Program-made: the position numbers and the translations under genes | Shown: positions 5,659-7,908 of the stretch, piece by piece | Layout: each line of letters opens with the position of its first letter | Numbering within the stretch: position 1 is the stretch's first letter | Assembly: GCA_030631875.1 (NCBI GenBank) | Contig: DAOVKH010000075.1 | Span: 1 to 7,908, forward strand | Length of the DNA: 7,908 nt | Source: Deltaproteobacteria bacterium | Lineage (GTDB): Bacteria > Desulfobacterota > GWC2-55-46 > DRQE01 | Direction: 5' to 3' | The notes under the pieces: generated by a model | The model's input: only the letters and a program-made list of their open reading frames with translations | Told to the model about the DNA's origin: nothing | The model's database searches: none

Positions 5659-6447
5659 ATGAAAAAACTCAAGATAGCCATATATGACTTCACCGACTGC
5701 GAGGGCTGCGAGGTAAAGCTTTGCTCCATAAAAGAAAAGCTCGTTGACCTTGTTGAGAGCTTTGATATCGTAAATTGGCGCTTAGCGCAGGACGCCTGCT
5801 TAGACGGCCCTTACGACGCCGCCATCATAGAGGGCACGCCTGTAACAGAGCACGAGGTAGCGTTACTGAAAGAATTGAGAGAAAAATCCGCTCTGATAAT
5901 AGCGCTCGGCGCGTGCGCCTCTATAGCGGGCATTCCTGGAATAATGAACAGGAGCGAGCGAAAGAAGTGGTACGATAAGATCTACGGTAAGGGTTATAAG
6001 CCTGCGGGTATCGATGCCCTGCCTCTCTCGGCCTACATAAAGGTCGACCATATGATACACGGCTGTCCCATAGACGAGGATGAGCTTGTACGCACCCTCG
6101 AAGAACTCCGCGCCGGTAAGACCCCATGCTACCGAGGCTACTCGGTATGCTTTGAGTGTAAGCAGGCCGGCAATCCGTGCCGCCTATTAAATAAAGAGAT
6201 ATGCTTTGGCCCTATAACGCAGGGCGGATGTAAGGCCGTCTGCGTCTCGGCAGGGAGTCCGTGCTACGGGTGCTTCGGCTACCGTGAGGAGGGCAATATA
6301 GAGGGGCTCGTACGCATACTTAGAGGCTTTGCTACGCCCGCCGAGATAAGAGCTCATCTTACGATGTTCTTTAATCAGATACCTGAGTATAAGGCGGCCT
6401 TTGATAATGCGTTAAAGAAGAAGGTAGTGAGAAAGGTTAAACCATGA
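5659..6447 (+). CDS. hydD: Group 3b [NiFe]-hydrogenase delta (small) subunit
   Basis: This 262-residue small subunit of a cytoplasmic [NiFe]-hydrogenase carries the Fe-S relay next to the active site. Likely proximal-cluster ligands are C14 and C17 (DCEGCE), C86 (LGACAS) and C136 (HGCPID). The C-terminal third holds many further Cys (164, 167, 174, 182, 191, 195, 202, 205), in blocks such as CFECKQ, GGCKAVC and CYGC, enough for two more clusters. There is no twin-arginine signal peptide, which fits a soluble group 3 enzyme. I use ATG 5659, which gives the family-like start MKKLKIAIYDF. A TTG at 5644 would add five residues and overlap hydG, but neither start has a well-placed ribosome binding site. 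The stop overlaps the hydA start by ATGA, so the two subunits are translationally coupled. Confidence 0.93.
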   Translation: MKKLKIAIYDFTDCEGCEVKLCSIKEKLVDLVESFDIVNWRLAQDACLDGPYDAAIIEGTPVTEHEVALLKELREKSALIIALGACASIAGIPGIMNRSERKKWYDKIYGKGYKPAGIDALPLSAYIKVDHMIHGCPIDEDELVRTLEELRAGKTPCYRGYSVCFECKQAGNPCRLLNKEICFGPITQGGCKAVCVSAGSPCYGCFGYREEGNIEGLVRILRGFATPAEIRAHLTMFFNQIPEYKAAFDNALKKKVVRKVKP

Positions 6448-7706
6448 CTAAGAAAAAGAATCTCGTAATGGCACAGGCCAACTCCTATATAGCGAAGATA
6501 GAGGGGCACGGAAGCCTCAAGGTAGATTTTAAAAAAAAGAAGGTAAAGCTCATAGTCCATGAAGGAGAGCGTCTCTTCGAGGGAATACTCTGCGGCAGAA
6601 CCCTTGAAGAGATGCAGTGGATAACGCCGAGGATATGCGGCGTATGTCCGATAGCCCATAACCTGGCCTCCCTTGCCGCGGCGGAAGCGGCACTCGGAAT
6701 AACGGTCACCCGTACGACCGGGCTCCTGCGTCGCCTCATGCAGATAGGCCAGAACACGCAGAGCCACGTCCTGCACGCCGTCTTCTTGGCACTTCCTGAC
6801 TACATCGGAATAGATAACATTACGGAACTCCATAAGGCAGACCCAAAGAAGTTCGCGTTGGCTCTATCCTTAAAAGAGACGGGCGATGAGATTGCCATGG
6901 TCGTTGCCGGACGAAACGTCCACCCGACACGCTCGACGGTCGGTGGTTTTCACAAGGTACCTACTCGCGGCGAGCTCTTAACTCTCAGGGATATGATAGA
7001 GCGTGCCGTCCCGGATGCGCGCGCGCTGGCAGAGTTCTTTGCGGGGCTCGACTACCCCAAGCTTGACCTTGATCTTGAGTTTCTTCTGCAAGACGGCATG
7101 CGGGTTAAATCAAGCCACGGCGAAGATTTCGCCTTAGCGGACTATAAGGAGTACATCGCCGAAGAGGTCAGAGGGGAATCGACGGCAAAGTTCGGTTCCC
7201 TAAAGGGACGCCCCATCATGGTCGGCTCTCTGGCGCGCCTTTTCTTCGTGGCAGACGCAGCCAACGGGAAGACCGACAAAGAAGGGTCTGCAGACGTAGC
7301 CGCGTTAATAGGTAAGATCAACTTTAAAAATCCATTCCATAATAATTTGGCTCAGGCCGTCGAGATGTTTATGGAGCTTAAAGATGGTGTCGAAGTAATA
7401 GACGAGTTGCTTAAAGAAGGCGTAGACGATAAGTTGATAAAGGCCGATAAGGACGCTCCGCTTAAGGGTATAGGTGCTATAGAGGCGCCAAGGGGCGGGC
7501 TCTACAATGAGGTTCACATAAGGAAGGACGGCACCATTAAGTACGCCAACATCATCACTCCGACCGTGCAGAACCTCACCTCAATTGAATATACTGCCAC
7601 GGCACTCCTAAAGGAGCATCATGGTAAGTCCGAAGAGGAACTCTCACACCTCCTTGAGATGCTGGTTCGTGCCTATGACCCGTGCATTACATGCTCAACG
7701 CATTAA
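6444..7706 (+). CDS. hydA: Group 3b [NiFe]-hydrogenase alpha (large, catalytic) subunit, no C-terminal extension
   Basis: This 420-residue large subunit binds the Ni-Fe(CN)2CO centre and splits or makes H2. The two ligand pairs are Cys65/Cys68 in RICGVCPIAH (63-72) and Cys414/Cys417 in DPCITCSTH (412-420). Other conserved blocks are KIEGHG (18-23), SHVLH (107-111), GRNVHP (156-161) with VGGF (166-169), and the late EAPRG and ITPTVQNL stretches. The length fits group 3b. The stop codon follows His420 immediately, so the peptide that is normally removed after nickel insertion is absent. The start overlaps the hydD stop (ATGA); a second Met at residue 9 is a weaker alternative. It is the last gene of the operon, with no maturation protease gene after it and a convergent gene 16 nt away. 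Confidence 0.95.
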   Translation: MTKKKNLVMAQANSYIAKIEGHGSLKVDFKKKKVKLIVHEGERLFEGILCGRTLEEMQWITPRICGVCPIAHNLASLAAAEAALGITVTRTTGLLRRLMQIGQNTQSHVLHAVFLALPDYIGIDNITELHKADPKKFALALSLKETGDEIAMVVAGRNVHPTRSTVGGFHKVPTRGELLTLRDMIERAVPDARALAEFFAGLDYPKLDLDLEFLLQDGMRVKSSHGEDFALADYKEYIAEEVRGESTAKFGSLKGRPIMVGSLARLFFVADAANGKTDKEGSADVAALIGKINFKNPFHNNLAQAVEMFMELKDGVEVIDELLKEGVDDKLIKADKDAPLKGIGAIEAPRGGLYNEVHIRKDGTIKYANIITPTVQNLTSIEYTATALLKEHHGKSEEELSHLLEMLVRAYDPCITCSTH

Positions 7707-7710
7707 CCAC

Positions 7711-7728
7711 AGACTAAAGAGACTAAAA
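7711..7728. repeat. Short tandem repeat between convergent genes
   Basis: AGACTAAAG is followed directly by AGACTAAAA. The pair spans the hydA/convergent-gene gap and the end of the minus-strand gene. No hairpin terminator is visible here for either gene. Confidence 0.4.
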
Positions 7729-7908
7729 GAATAGGTCTCGCGCTCCGTCCTCAATCTTACCGAGCCGTCTTATAGTCTCCGCGCGAAGTCCTCTATCGGT
7801 AATCTCATTAAGGTGTCTTTCGATCAATGATGAAGCCTTACTCAGAAGCTCCGGCGCGGCAAAGTCTTCGATATACTCCTTGAATGTAAGTAGCGCGTTC
7901 GGAGAACA
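7723..7908 (-). CDS. Hypothetical protein, C-terminal end only (partial at window edge)
   Basis: On the minus strand a frame is open from the right edge to TAG at 7723-7725, giving 61 residues from CSPNALLTFKEYIEDF to GKIEDGARDLFF. It is charged and helical in character, with Leu/Ile spacing suggesting amphipathic helices (for example LLSKASSLIERHLNEI). I do not recognise a family. Codon use (frequent ATA, CTT and AGA) is like the hydrogenase genes. The gene is convergent with hydA, 16 nt apart, so it is not part of the hydrogenase operon. The start lies outside the window. Confidence 0.65.
   Translation of the reverse strand, partial: CSPNALLTFKEYIEDFAAPELLSKASSLIERHLNEITDRGLRAETIRRLGKIEDGARDLFF

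Noticed and set aside
6375..6833. Minus-strand open frame of 152 codons across the hydD/hydA junction
   Set aside because: It is antisense to two well-supported genes, with no ribosome binding site or recognisable domain.

Overview
The window has two unrelated halves. The left part (about 1-3530) is the 3' end of an Rhs/YD-repeat polymorphic-toxin locus. The right part (about 3760-7706) is a four-gene operon for a cytoplasmic, NAD(P)H-linked group 3b [NiFe]-hydrogenase of the sulfhydrogenase type, in the order beta, gamma, delta, alpha. A convergent gene of unknown function enters from the right edge. I see no RNA genes, CRISPR arrays, insertion sequences or origins.

Rhs region. A 5'-truncated Rhs protein (2-1549) carries YD repeats, the Rhs-associated core ending in DPWGL, and a 132-residue C-terminal toxin domain that looks like DUF4329 with a JAMM-like metal-site pattern. 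Next come a small probably exported protein (1592-1975), a likely immunity protein, and a terminator. A second, promoterless Rhs tip follows (about 2067-2780). It repeats the last 130 codons of the core without gaps and then switches to a different, short, Cys-rich, hydrophobic toxin tip. It is followed by a six-TM membrane protein (2790-3467), its likely immunity partner, and by a second copy of the same terminator. This fits a displaced (orphan) Rhs toxin/immunity cassette kept behind the active one. The 36-bp terminator repeat marks the cassette edge. By eye the core is G+C-richer than the toxin tips and immunity genes, which are A+T-rich, as expected of mosaic toxin cassettes.

Hydrogenase region. 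After about 305 bp without genes, holding a likely extended -10 promoter and short repeats, four tightly packed genes follow: an iron-sulfur subunit, an FAD/NAD(P) diaphorase subunit with a [2Fe-2S] site, the small Fe-S subunit and the Ni-Fe large subunit. Electrons should pass between H2 at the large subunit, the small-subunit clusters, the beta subunit and the flavin/NAD(P) subunit. Two features stand out. The large subunit stops exactly at the His of DPCxxCxxH, so it has no C-terminal peptide to remove, and no maturation protease gene follows it here. The beta subunit also lacks cysteines I expect in its N-terminal domain.

Organism. Rhs toxins, an apparently exported immunity protein and a group 3b hydrogenase suggest an anaerobic or facultative Gram-negative bacterium, with frequent ATA isoleucine and AGG/AGA arginine codons. 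A Desulfobacterota- or Nitrospirota-like lineage is possible, but the sequence alone does not fix the taxon.
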